Source: VBAS01 sp963773465
GTDB lineage: Bacteria > Bacteroidota > Bacteroidia > Chitinophagales > Chitinophagaceae
Direction of reading: 5' to 3'
DNA length: 64,000 bases
Assembly: GCA_963773465.1 (NCBI GenBank)
Contig: CAVZBF010000001.1
Coordinates: 1,488,001-1,552,000, forward strand
This document shows positions 47,635 through 57,173 of this stretch, in pieces; within the stretch, counting starts at the first letter, position 1, and the number at the start of each line of letters is the position of its first letter. The notes beneath the pieces were generated by a model, which worked only from the letters and a program-made list of their open reading frames with translations, did not search any database and was not told the origin of the DNA. A program made the translations under genes and the position numbers.

Positions 47635-50092
47635 ATGAGATTATTCATCGCGTTGCTGTTATTAACAGCGAGCACTATTGTCAGTGCACAACAACTTCTT
47701 TTTGATAAAACGATTCGCGAACAGGATGTACCTGAAACTTTTCGCCTTAAAAGCGAAATGAGATCTCATTACATCAGTTCACGGTATGTAAGCCAAACTG
47801 ATTTTTTGGCGCCGCAGGATTTTTTTATTGCAATCAATTCTAACCTGATCGTAAAAAGTAAGTTTATAAAAATGCATAACTATCCTGCGGGCTCTTTTTC
47901 TTACGAAGGACGGTTGGAAGGAACGACCACGGGATATATTACTTTTTCAAAATACAATGACCGCACGGCCGGTTTAATACTTCTCGATGATGGAAGAAAA
48001 TTCAGTATTGACCAGGTTGCTTCAAACATATTCGCTGTTTCGTTATCTGATGAAACTGTTTTTAGTCAACGGGAAAAAGGTGCTGATTACATTGAAGTAA
48101 GCGGGGAATCCCAACCGAATGCTGCCGTAACAAGTATTTGTGATCTTAGCAGTCCATGCCCGGGCTCTTCTATTATTGATATGATGGTTGTGTATACGCA
48201 GCAGGCAGAGAACAACTGGGGTGGTGCCGCCAATACAGTTGCTAATATCACACAAGCTGTTACTAACATGAATGCTTCAATGACCAATTCCGGTATCAAT
48301 AATGTTACATTCAGATTAGTGCATACTACGAAGGTAACCTATACAGAATCCGGGAATTTCAGCACTGATCTTAGCCGGCTTGCAGGGACATCAGATGGAT
48401 ACATGGATAATGTTCATTCATTGCGTGATCAATATGGTGCTGACCTTGTAAGTCTGATCATAGGATCTCCAACAAGCAGTTGCGGTATTGGTTATCTGAA
48501 TACGAATTCTACTTCTTACTCATCGGGCAGTGCATTTAATGTTTCATTATACTCTTGTGTTGTAGGAAATTTTACAATGGCACATGAATGCGGGCATAAT
48601 ATGGGATTGAGACATGATTGGTATGTTGACGGCAGTACAACTCCATGCTCACATCATCATGGCTACATAAACCAGGTTGCCATTGCGCAGGGTACATCAA
48701 GCCCAACATCGGCTCGATGGAGAACTATAATGGCATATAATGATCAATGTGCTAATGGTGGTTTCAATTGTACAAGGATCAACCGATGGTCAAATCCCGA
48801 ATTAACTTATAATGGCGATGCGACAGGAAGAGCTATTGGTAACACTCAACCATCGGATGAAGCGTATGCCTATTACAGGATGGCCTGCTTGGTGGCAGCT
48901 TTCCGACCAGAAGTTTCGACTTGTCCAACACCAACGGGACTATCAGCTTCGGGCATCACAACAACGGACGCAACAGTTAGTTGGTCGGCAGCAGCAGGTG
49001 CAATTAGTTATGATGTAGATTATAAAGCGACTTCTTCAGGTGTTTGGATCAATGCCGCAACGGGCACTACTTCTTTATCAGTTAACCTGTCCGGATTAAC
49101 AGCATCAACAGTATATGATTGGCGGGTAAGAACTAATTGTTCATCCGGCAGCAGTGCTTATGCACAATCACAATTCACTACTCAATCGTCACCAACATGC
49201 AATGCGCCAACAGGTCTCGCATCTTCTAACATTACGGTCAGCAGCGCCACTGTAAGTTGGAGTCGCTGTCAGCGGTGCTAATAATTATGATGTGGATTAT
49301 AAAGAAGCTTCATCAGGCACCTGGGTGAACGCAGCAACTGGTACAACCTCTTTATCAGTCAACATTGGTGGGTTGACGGCATCAACTTTATATGATTGGA
49401 GAGTAAGGGCAAATTGCACAGGCTTATCAAGTAATTACAGTGCATCACAGTTTACTACATCACCTCCTTCATCACCATGTCCCGGCCCTTATGATATAAG
49501 CACGAATGGTACTACTGCCGGCGCTGCTACTATTCCTTTAAATACGGATATTAAAGGAACCGTTTCTCCAAGAAACGACAATGATCATTACAAATTCACC
49601 ATTACAACCGGCGGATCTATCATTGTAACGCTAACAACATTGCCGGCGAACTATAATCTCGCCATATTAAATAGCAGCGGAACACAAATAGCTATCTCTC
49701 AGAATAACGGAACACAAAGCGAAACAATTAATATTAATGTAGGTGCAGGGGATTATTATGCAAGAGTATTTCCGAAAGGCAATGCCAGCGATGCAACATT
49801 GTGTTATACATTAAGAGTGCAAACAGGCACAGCAACCGATCAGTTTGTAAATCCAAAATTCACTTTGAACCTTTTCCCAAATCCTGCAGGTGATCAATTG
49901 AATATTTGGGTGGAGGGAGTTGATAAAAAAGCTGAGATAAAGATCTATGACCTGATGGGAAAATTAGTTATGCAACAAGGCAGCAACAATACGCTTACAC
50001 AATTAAATATTTCAAAACTTTCCGCCGGATTTTATTTGGTTCATGTTAATGATGGCAAAGAAACCAGGTCTGCAAAATTTGTAAAAAAATAA
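47635..50092 (+). CDS. T9SS-exported metzincin metalloprotease with FN3 and PPC domains, frame broken
   Basis: The ATG at 47635 gives a signal (MRLFIALLLLTASTIVSA). The zinc site is MAHECGHNMGLRHDW near residue 320, the metzincin HExxHxxGxxHD of the reprolysin (M12B) type, with the catalytic Glu. Two fibronectin III domains follow (each ending YDWRVR-NC), then a PPC domain (CPGPYDISTNGT) and the type A sorting domain NLFPNPAGDQLNI to ETRSAKFVKK. One extra C near 49264 breaks the second FN3; removal restores SWSAVSGANNYDVDYK. It is a secreted protease of about 818 residues. Confidence 0.9.
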
Positions 50093-50111
50093 AGGCTGAT
50101 CTGTTAGAATA

Positions 50112-50142
50112 AAAAGGCTGCCCGATCAGGCAGCCTTTTTAT
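50112..50142 (+). terminator. Terminator after metalloprotease gene
   Basis: Stem AAAAGGCTGCC-CGATCA-GGCAGCCTTTTT with T-tract. Similar hairpins follow the next two paralogs. Confidence 0.85.
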
Positions 50143-50173
50143 TTGTCATTTACTGACACCCGAATTTCTTTTT

Positions 50174-50335
50174 TTACTTCTTACATTTAGTAACCTGGTA
50201 ATAATTACGACCAAAAACAATCTGTCCGTTTTTATTGATAAAAAAAGTAGTATAGGCATGAAGGAATGATATATGTGAATTAACAATTATAATTAATGCC
50301 AGTATTTTTTTATAAAATGATTTTAAGTGAATCAT
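50174..50335 (-). pseudogene. Truncated 5' copy of the Ntn-hydrolase gene
   Basis: A 53-codon reading frame on the minus strand that begins MIHLKSFYKKILALIIIVN and continues AYTTFFINKNGQIVFGRNYY before a stop. It matches the N-terminus of the hydrolase at 45491 (ACTTFFINKNGQMVFGRNYD), but the nucleophile Cys is Tyr and the frame ends after about 50 residues. It has no catalytic domain and is a relic. Confidence 0.8.
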
Positions 50336-50575
50336 TTATTAAGGTACGTTAAGAAATGATATCAAAGTCTAAATGAGAGAATTGGCTAACCATATTCTAT
50401 GTATAGTAAGTGGTCTCCAAGGTAAAAAATCGATTGTAATCTATCAAAACCGCTCGAATAAATCCCTCGTAATTTTCTTGTCATCATATTCGTCGTTTAG
50501 CGGTTGATTGATAACCCTTGTGGATTTATATTGCATTGCCATCAAATTTTTAATCTCTCAAAATTCAATATCCTT
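50336..50575 (+). other. Upstream block conserved between the two FN3-PPC genes
   Basis: The stretch shares with 52080-52323 the segments CTAAATGAGAGAATTGGCTA and CATCATATTCGTCGTTTAGC, followed by the start of each gene. It probably contains the promoter, duplicated together with the gene. No other gene is seen here. Confidence 0.6.
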
Positions 50576-51889
50576 ATGAAATTACCAGCTCTGATTTTTT
50601 TAGTAGTCGCATCTTATGGTGTTAGTGCTCAATGTAGTGCACCAACCGGTCTCTCAACTAATGGCATTACAGCTACGGCTGCTACTGCTACATGGTCGCC
50701 TGTTAGCGGTGCTACGGGTTATTATGTCGACTATAAACTTGCAAGTTCTCTTGACTGGATAACTATTGCAAACGGTACAACCTCTTTAACATGGACCCTA
50801 ATGGGAATGAATCCATCTACTTCATATGATTGGAGAGTAAGAGCAAATTGTACTTCCGGTAGCAGCGCCTACACACAAACGCAGTTTACCACACAAGCAA
50901 CAGGTAGTGGATGTAGTGCTCCTGGCGGACTTTCAGCATCTAATATTGCTTCCAGCACCGCAACCTTGAATTGGAATGCTGTGAACGGGGCGTTTGCTTA
51001 TACTGTCCAATATAAGCCTGCTTCTTCCGGTGCGTGGCTCTATGCAACTTCTGGTACTTATGGACTATCTGTTAATTTATATTCTTTGTCAACGAACACA
51101 ACATATGATTGGAGAGTATACGCAAACTGCAGCCTCACCGAAACTAGTGGCTACAGCTATGGACAATTCTCAACATCGGGATCAACGCCTCCACCGCCTC
51201 CATCATCAGGTTGTCCCGGCCCTTTTGATGTCAGTACAAACAATAATATCAGCGGCGCCGCTGCAATAAGTTTAAATACAGAGGTAAAAGGAACTATTGG
51301 TCCAAAATATGATATTGACTATTATAAATTCACGATCAGTACGTATGGTACGATCAATGTTTGGTTAACTACATTACCTGGTAACTATGACCTTGCTGTA
51401 ATAAATAGCAGCGGAGCGCAAATTGGTATTTCAAAAAATAAAGGTACCAGGAATGAAACGGTCGCATTAATTGTTAATCCAGGTACTTATTATGCCAAAG
51501 TATATCCGACCGGTACTGCGAATAGTGCAACATCTTGTTATACGTTGAAGGTGCAAACAATTTCTGCAACCAGGGTAGCAACTACTGCAACCAGCGTAAC
51601 AGCTACTGCTACTAATGTAACAGCTACTGGCACTATGGAAAATGTGAATCAAAACTTTACAATTAACCTTTTCCCCAACCCCACAGGTGATCAGTTGAAT
51701 ATATCGATGGAAGGAGTTCAAAAGAAAACTGTGATCAAGGTATATAACCTGATGGGTAGATTAGTAATGCAACAGGAAAGTGGTAATGCGCTTACACAAT
51801 TAAATGTTTCGAAACTTTCTGCTGGTTTTTACTTTGTGCATGTTAATGATGGCAACGAGACCAGGTCTGCAAAGTTTGTAAAACAATAA
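50576..51889 (+). CDS. T9SS-exported FN3-PPC domain protein, paralog 1
   Basis: The ATG at 50576 gives a signal (MKLPALIFLVVASYGVSA). Two fibronectin III domains follow (CSAPTGLSTNGITATAATAT; CSAPGGLSASNIASSTATLN), a Pro-rich linker (TPPPPPSSGCPGPFD), a PPC domain near 250-350, a Thr/Ala-rich spacer (TATSVTATATNVTATGTMEN) and the type A sorting domain NLFPNPTGDQLNISMEGVQ to ETRSAKFVKQ. There is no catalytic domain, so it is likely a binding or adhesive surface protein. Very close to the next gene. Confidence 0.9.
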   Translation: MKLPALIFLVVASYGVSAQCSAPTGLSTNGITATAATATWSPVSGATGYYVDYKLASSLDWITIANGTTSLTWTLMGMNPSTSYDWRVRANCTSGSSAYTQTQFTTQATGSGCSAPGGLSASNIASSTATLNWNAVNGAFAYTVQYKPASSGAWLYATSGTYGLSVNLYSLSTNTTYDWRVYANCSLTETSGYSYGQFSTSGSTPPPPPSSGCPGPFDVSTNNNISGAAAISLNTEVKGTIGPKYDIDYYKFTISTYGTINVWLTTLPGNYDLAVINSSGAQIGISKNKGTRNETVALIVNPGTYYAKVYPTGTANSATSCYTLKVQTISATRVATTATSVTATATNVTATGTMENVNQNFTINLFPNPTGDQLNISMEGVQKKTVIKVYNLMGRLVMQQESGNALTQLNVSKLSAGFYFVHVNDGNETRSAKFVKQ

Positions 51890-51907
51890 GTTCTGATCTG
51901 TTAGAAG

Positions 51908-51940
51908 TAAAAGGCTGCCTGATGAGGCAGCTTTTTTATT
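51908..51940 (+). terminator. Terminator after FN3-PPC paralog 1
   Basis: Stem AAAGGCTGCCT-GATG-AGGCAGC-TTTTTT. Confidence 0.8.
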
Positions 51941-51959
51941 TGTTGTTTGCTAAAACCCG

Positions 51960-52062
51960 AATTTCTTGATTAAAAAAGTGCTCCATGTGGGGAAACTGAT
52001 ACATGTGAATAAATATTTATAACTAATGCCAGAATTTTTTTTATAAAATGATTTTACGTAAA
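51960..52062 (-). pseudogene. More decayed copy of the truncated Ntn-hydrolase fragment
   Basis: The minus strand aligns with the fragment at 50174-50335 (shared AAAATCATTTTATAAAAAAA and CTGGCATTA, then CACATGTATCA versus CACATATATCA), but the frame is broken. It sits in the same place relative to the following FN3-PPC gene, showing that the relic was duplicated with it. Confidence 0.65.
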
Positions 52063-52323
52063 GTTACTTTATTAAGGCCTGTTAATAAACAATAACAAAG
52101 TCTAAATGAGAGAATTGGCTAACTAGTAAATTCCCTATTCTGTGAATAATAAATTTTCCTCACCCTAAAAAATTGATTCAAATCTATCAACACCGATCGA
52201 ATAAGTCCCTGTTAATTTTCTTGGCATCATATTCGTCGTTTAGCGTTTGATTTTATATCTATAGTGCATTTAAATTTGCGCCGTCCTTAAATTTTTTAAA
52301 CCTCTCAAAATTCAATACTTCTC

Positions 52324-53901
52324 ATGAAATTAATGGCTCTGATTACCTTGGTGGTCACCACCTATGGCGTTAGTGCGCAATGTAGCGCACCAACTGGTCT
52401 TTCAACAACTAACATTACGACAAGTAGCTCGGTCGCGAACTGGAATCCAGTTAGCGGAGCTATTAGTTATGATGTGGATTATCAAGCAACATCATGGGGT
52501 TACTGGATCAATATTGCAGCAGGAACAATATCGACATCCTGGGATTTACTGGGTATGCCTGCTTCCACTACTTTCAATTGGAGAGTAAGAGCTAATTGTT
52601 CATCGGGGAGCAGCGGCTATGCACAGACAACATTTAGTACTTTGTCATCACAGACTGGAGGATCATGCAATGCTCCAACCGGTCTTTCAACTTCCGGCGT
52701 TACAGCTACCGCTGCCACTGCTACATGGGCAGCTGTTAGTGAGGCGTCGAGTTATAATGTCGATTATAAACTTGCAAATTCTTCCAGCTGGATAACTATT
52801 GCAAATGGTACAACCTCCTTGCAATGGACCTTAATGGGAATGAATCCATCTACTTCATATGATTGGAGAGTAAGAGCTAATTGTTCTTCCGGTACCAGCA
52901 GCTATACACAAACGCAGTTTACAACATTGGCACAAGGTTCCGGATGTAGTGCTCCTGGCGGACTTTCAGCATCTAATATAGCTTCCACCACTGCAACCCT
53001 GAATTGGAATGCTGTGAACGGGGCGTTTGCTTATACTGTCGAGTATAAGCCAGTTTCTTCCGGTTCATGGATATTTGCAACTTCCGGTACCTATGGACTA
53101 TCTGTCAATTTATATTCTTTGTCTGGGAACACAACATATGATTGGAGAGTATACTCAAACTGCAGCCTCACTGAAACTAGTGGATACAGCTATGGACAAT
53201 TCTCAACATCAGGATCAAACCCTCCACCGCCCCCCTCATCGGGTTGTCCCGGCCCCTATGATGTTAGCACAAACGGTACAATCGGCGGCGCTGCGGCAAT
53301 AAGTCTGAATGCAGATGTAAAAGGAACTATTGCAACAAGAGATGATATTGACTATTATAAATTCACGATCAGTACATATGGTACGATCAATGTATGGTTA
53401 ACCGCATTACCTGGAAACTATGACCTTGCTGTATTAAACAGCAGCGGATCGCAAATTGGTATTTCAAAAAATAAGGGTACCAGAAATGAAACGATCGCAT
53501 TAATTGTTAATCCAGGTACTTATTATGCAAAAGTATATTCGGCAGGTAGTGCAAGCAGTGCAACGTCTTGTTATAACTTGAAGGTGCAAACCATTAGTGC
53601 AACAAGGGTAATAACCACGGCCACTAATGTAACAGCTCCTGCTACTATGGAAAATGCGGATACAAAATTTGCAATCAACCTTTTCCCTAACCCTGCAAAT
53701 GGTCAGTTGAATGTATCGATGGAAGGAGTGCAAAAGAAAACTGTGATCAAAGTATATAACCTGATGGGTAAATTAGTAATGCAACAGGAAAGCAGCAATA
53801 CGCTTACGCAATTAAATATTTCGAAACTTTCTTCAGGCTTTTATGTAGTGAAGGTGGATGATGGTAAAGAAACAAGATCTGCAAAATTTATAAAACAATA
53901 A
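52324..53901 (+). CDS. T9SS-exported FN3-PPC domain protein, paralog 2 with extra FN3
   Basis: A 525-residue protein organised like its neighbour: signal (MKLMALITLVVTTYGVSA), FN3 domains, Pro linker (NPPPPPSSGCPGPYD), PPC domain, and sorting domain NLFPNPANGQLNVSMEGVQ to ETRSAKFIKQ. It has three FN3 domains where paralog 1 has two; the extra one is the first (CSAPTGLSTTNITTSSSVAN). The second and third are nearly the same as the two of paralog 1. The Thr/Ala spacer is shorter. Arose by tandem duplication and domain gain or loss. Confidence 0.9.
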   Translation: MKLMALITLVVTTYGVSAQCSAPTGLSTTNITTSSSVANWNPVSGAISYDVDYQATSWGYWINIAAGTISTSWDLLGMPASTTFNWRVRANCSSGSSGYAQTTFSTLSSQTGGSCNAPTGLSTSGVTATAATATWAAVSEASSYNVDYKLANSSSWITIANGTTSLQWTLMGMNPSTSYDWRVRANCSSGTSSYTQTQFTTLAQGSGCSAPGGLSASNIASTTATLNWNAVNGAFAYTVEYKPVSSGSWIFATSGTYGLSVNLYSLSGNTTYDWRVYSNCSLTETSGYSYGQFSTSGSNPPPPPSSGCPGPYDVSTNGTIGGAAAISLNADVKGTIATRDDIDYYKFTISTYGTINVWLTALPGNYDLAVLNSSGSQIGISKNKGTRNETIALIVNPGTYYAKVYSAGSASSATSCYNLKVQTISATRVITTATNVTAPATMENADTKFAINLFPNPANGQLNVSMEGVQKKTVIKVYNLMGKLVMQQESSNTLTQLNISKLSSGFYVVKVDDGKETRSAKFIKQ

Positions 53902-53917
53902 TTTCTTTTTATATCAG

Positions 53918-53948
53918 AAGGCTGCTCAACTGAGCAGCCTTTTTTATT
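53918..53948. terminator. Bidirectional terminator
   Basis: Stem AAGGCTGCTCA-AC-TGAGCAGCCTT followed by T on the plus side; it separates the convergent FN3-PPC and DUF6265 genes, and its T-tract overlaps the stop codon of the latter. Confidence 0.85.
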
Positions 53949-54486
53949 TTAACCTTGTATAGTTAAATCGAATAGTGTCTTTTCCTCCCTTATTATTAGG
54001 GCCAATAATAAAGGCGTTTACCGTATTTGCATCAGGCAAAGAATAATTGACATCCGTTGGAAAATCATGCTGCGGATTGCTGAACTGAACAGTTTTATCA
54101 TTTAATATTGTTGAAGTAAATTTTACGGCTTTACCATCATTCTGACCTTTCACCGTGTTTTCAAAGATCCAATTATCATTTTCACGATAAATATTTGCCT
54201 GTTCATTCCATGAAGTGTCTGCACCTTTCACACTAAATACCCGGGAATGATAAGTGCCATTATTGTTTTTTGTCCATTGCTCAAAACTTTTACCATCTTC
54301 ACTTTTCCATACACCGACTAATTTATCAAATACCAGTTCTTTTGTTTCAGTAACAGAGGCCGCTGTTTCGGTAGTTTTCTCTGTATTGTTTTTTTCATTG
54401 CATGCAGAAATACTTACCATCGATATAAATGCAATAAGGTTAATGAGCAGAAAATAATTTTTTGCACGTTTGATCATTTTGTTCAT
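53944..54486 (-). CDS. DUF6265-like lipoprotein
   Basis: A 180-residue lipoprotein (lipobox SISACNEKN near residue 29). After a Thr/Glu-rich linker, the domain begins LVFDKLVGVWKSEDGKSFEQW and includes NDKTVQFSNPQHDFPTDVNY, a lipocalin-like strand pattern as in DUF6265. It might bind a small ligand. An internal ATG at 54477 gives a shorter signal. The gene is followed upstream by the divergent-free AraC gene on the same strand, 51 bp apart. Confidence 0.8.
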   Translation of the reverse strand: MNKMIKRAKNYFLLINLIAFISMVSISACNEKNNTEKTTETAASVTETKELVFDKLVGVWKSEDGKSFEQWTKNNNGTYHSRVFSVKGADTSWNEQANIYRENDNWIFENTVKGQNDGKAVKFTSTILNDKTVQFSNPQHDFPTDVNYSLPDANTVNAFIIGPNNKGGKDTIRFNYTRLK

Positions 54487-54537
54487 TTTTATAAAAATAG
54501 GAGAGGGGCAAATTTAAAAATTGTAAAAATGCGACAG

Positions 54538-55350
54538 TTATTCACCGGCGACAAAGAGTGCAGATAATTTCAGATTATCCGCATAAAAGGATTTTGGGCT
54601 AACCCCAGTGAAATCTCTGAATTCTTTAATGAAATGTGCCTGGTCATAATATCCATTTTCATAAGCAAGCGAAGTAAGACTCGTAAATTTTTTTTCTTCA
54701 AGCATTTTTAAAGCGGATTGTAATCTTGCTACTCTTGCCAATTGTTTCGGGCTCATTCCAATTACAGTTGTAAATTTTCTTTCCATCTTCCGCCGGTTGA
54801 TATTCATTTTACCGGCTAATTCAACAACCCCAATTTGTCCCTGCGATTGAAATATAGCTTCTACACATGATCTTGTGATCGCATCGATCGTAGTTGGTTC
54901 GATAAGCTTCGATAATAAAAAACTTTCGAGCAATTGAATTCGTTCGTCATTATTATTTGCATGTACGATCCGTTCCTCAAGAGCGGTACCGTCAGCAAAT
55001 ATTTCTGCAATGGGCACTGCCTTGTTTTCAAGCGATGTTACAGGCATGCTTATAAAAGGACTGATCCCTTCCGGTAAAAATCTTGCTGAAATAATTCCGC
55101 TTGTACCTGTAGGCGCTATTTCAATATATTTTGTTATCTGCCCAAATACAAAGCTTCTTGGTTGAATAATGGCCGATCCGTCTTCAAAATATTGGCGGTA
55201 AAGATCACCATAATGAAATATCATTTCCATGCAGCCATCAGGCAATACCCGTTGCTTCAAGGGTCCTTCCTTCTTTTCATCTTCCAGTGACCAAAAACAT
55301 TTTATAAATGGCTGAAGTTCGTGGCAAGGTGTATAAACCTGGTAATCCAT
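54538..55350 (-). CDS. AraC family transcriptional regulator
   Basis: A 270-residue regulator. The N-terminal half is the DUF6597-type sensor common in Bacteroidota (MDYQVYTPCHELQPFIKCFW, VLPDGCMEMIFHYGD). The C-terminal half has two helix-turn-helix motifs: VVELAGKMNINRRKMERKF and SLTSLAYENGYYDQAHFIKE, then FRDFTGVSPKSFY, the AraC signature. It is upstream of the DUF6265 lipoprotein gene on the same strand and may regulate it; the two may form one transcript. Confidence 0.9.
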   Translation of the reverse strand: MDYQVYTPCHELQPFIKCFWSLEDEKKEGPLKQRVLPDGCMEMIFHYGDLYRQYFEDGSAIIQPRSFVFGQITKYIEIAPTGTSGIISARFLPEGISPFISMPVTSLENKAVPIAEIFADGTALEERIVHANNNDERIQLLESFLLSKLIEPTTIDAITRSCVEAIFQSQGQIGVVELAGKMNINRRKMERKFTTVIGMSPKQLARVARLQSALKMLEEKKFTSLTSLAYENGYYDQAHFIKEFRDFTGVSPKSFYADNLKLSALFVAGE

Positions 55351-55442
55351 TCGGTTAAATTAATCAACCTAAAGGTATGAATACTGTGAACAGATCATTT
55401 GTTCAGATGATACTTGCGAAACAATTAAGATGATGAAAAATA

Positions 55443-56294
55443 TTATTGTAAGGAAGGATCATTGAATGTATCACCCTGCCGCATATCACCAGTTTGAAAT
55501 CCTTTTTTAAACCAATAGATGCGTTGTTGTGAAGTACCGTGTGTAAATGATTCCGGAACTATATAACCCTGCGATTCTTTTTGAAGCCTGTCGTCACCAA
55601 TCGCATTAGCAGCATTTAATGCTTCTTCTATATCACCCGGTTCCAAAATATTTTTCATTTGCTGTGCGTGATGTGCCCACACACCGGCTAAAAAATCAGC
55701 TTGTAACTCCAGCATCACGGAATATTTATTATACTCTTCTCCGCTTACTTGCTGGCGAAGCCTGGCCATTTTATCGGAGGTACCGAGTAATTTTTGAATA
55801 TGATGACCTACTTCATGAGCAACAACATACGCCATTGCAAAATCTCCCGGCGCCTGGAACCGTTGTTCCAGTTCCTGGTAAAATGATAGATCGATATATA
55901 ATTCCTGGTCTCCCGGACAATAGAAAGGGCCCGATGCAGAACTCGCAGCGCCGCAAGCCGATTGCACACCACCACGAAAAAGTACAAGTGTCGGCTCCTG
56001 GTATTGACTTCCTTGTTGTGCAAATAACTGGTTCCATACATCCTCAGTATATCCAAGAACAACTTTTACAAATTTTGCTCTTTCCTCATCGGCTGCTTTT
56101 TCTTCAGCAGTCATTTCCTGGCTTTGTCCGGGTATCTGAACAGGTAGCTGCCCATCACCACCACCGCCTCCGAGTAATAATTGGAGCACAAGAACAATAG
56201 CACCAAGTATACCGCCACCAACTGCAATTCCACCGGCGCCAATACCGCGGCGGTCATCAACATTTGAACTTTCTCTGCCGCCTATCCAACGCAT
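55443..56294 (-). CDS. Neutral zinc metallopeptidase (YpfJ-like)
   Basis: A 283-residue membrane-anchored protein of the PF04228 family. The start MRWIGGRESSNVDDRRG is typical, followed by one Gly-rich helix (GGIAVGGGILGAIVLVLQLL). The zinc site is AYVVAHEVGHHIQKLLG near residue 160 (HExxH), and LELQADFLAGVWAHHA near residue 200 holds further ligand residues. Also typical are FYCPGDQELYIDLSFYQ and the end FTHGTSQQRIYWFKKGF. Substrates are not known. Single gene with no evident partner. Confidence 0.92.
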   Translation of the reverse strand: MRWIGGRESSNVDDRRGIGAGGIAVGGGILGAIVLVLQLLLGGGGGDGQLPVQIPGQSQEMTAEEKAADEERAKFVKVVLGYTEDVWNQLFAQQGSQYQEPTLVLFRGGVQSACGAASSASGPFYCPGDQELYIDLSFYQELEQRFQAPGDFAMAYVVAHEVGHHIQKLLGTSDKMARLRQQVSGEEYNKYSVMLELQADFLAGVWAHHAQQMKNILEPGDIEEALNAANAIGDDRLQKESQGYIVPESFTHGTSQQRIYWFKKGFQTGDMRQGDTFNDPSLQ

Positions 56295-56601
56295 AATTTT
56301 TTCTTTTTAAGATTAATAAACATATAACCGCTACTGAATTTACGATAAAAAATCTTGCCAGTATTGCGCAACATGTAACTGGGTCGATTAGCAGCGAAAG
56401 TTTGGGATTGAAAGATGAATCCAAAAGAATTAGACTAAAAACAATTTTAATAGGTTAATTATAACCACTATTCATAACGTTATCATTAGAAAGTGAAGAT
56501 TTATTTTACAGTTGTTAATTATTTGGGGAACAAAATACCCAACTCTAAAAAGATCAGTTAGGCAACATTGTTAAGTTATTAACCTGGCAAATGTTAAAAT
56601 A
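56295..56601. other. Gene-free stretch
   Basis: I see no gene, hairpin or repeat here; it is AT-rich and probably carries the promoter of the zinc peptidase gene. Confidence 0.6.
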
Positions 56602-56946
56602 TTAAGAAGCTTTAAGGTTGTTTGCAATATTACTTTGTGCTTCCGAAGCAGCCTTCATTGCATTAGAGATCATTTGCTCTAACTGTGATTTTTTTTCCAT
56701 TAGCCTTTGTAACCAAAGCATGTCTTGCTTGTTTAACTCACTGATCGCATCTTTTTGCTCCTGCAGTTTACTCATTAATGTTTTGGCCTCATTTAATGTT
56801 GCTTCAAGTTTTTTAACAGTTGATTGAAGCTGAACTAATTTTTTATTCACAAACTGCGGATCGGTGTGCCTGGCTCCCGATTCTTTTTGTGCTTGCAACG
56901 AGGTAAAACAAAAAACTAAAGCGACACAAAGAATAATATTTTTCAT
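56602..56946 (-). CDS. Small exported coiled-coil protein
   Basis: A 114-residue protein when started at ATG 56946, giving a signal (MKNIILCVALVFCFTSLQA). The mature part is mostly a long coiled coil: KKLVQLQSTVKKLEATLNEA, MSKLQEQKDAISELNKQDML and LMEKKSQLEQMISNAMKAAS. No membrane segment follows. A role as a periplasmic scaffold or chaperone is possible but unproven. The longer frame to 57009 has no signal at its start and is not preferred. Confidence 0.7.
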   Translation of the reverse strand: MKNIILCVALVFCFTSLQAQKESGARHTDPQFVNKKLVQLQSTVKKLEATLNEAKTLMSKLQEQKDAISELNKQDMLWLQRLMEKKSQLEQMISNAMKAASEAQSNIANNLKAS

Positions 56947-57173
56947 AAAAAGTTTTTTTAAAGATACATCAACACGGAAAATTGTTCTTCCATCACTTAA
57001 GATATTCACACCCGTTAATAAGTCTGCAGTGCCAGTAGGTATACAATTTGATAGTTTTAATTTTTAAGGAACCAGCCTTTAAGAACCACGCCTTTCACTT
57101 TGAAACAAGGTGTTTCTAATTGAAACCTGTATGGTTTCAATGATGATATTAGTCACCATTAAACAGTCTATAT

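Noticed and set aside
47361..47675. 104-codon frame on the minus strand between the VWA and protease genes
   Set aside because: It overlaps the protease start; composition is not convincing and there is no family resemblance.
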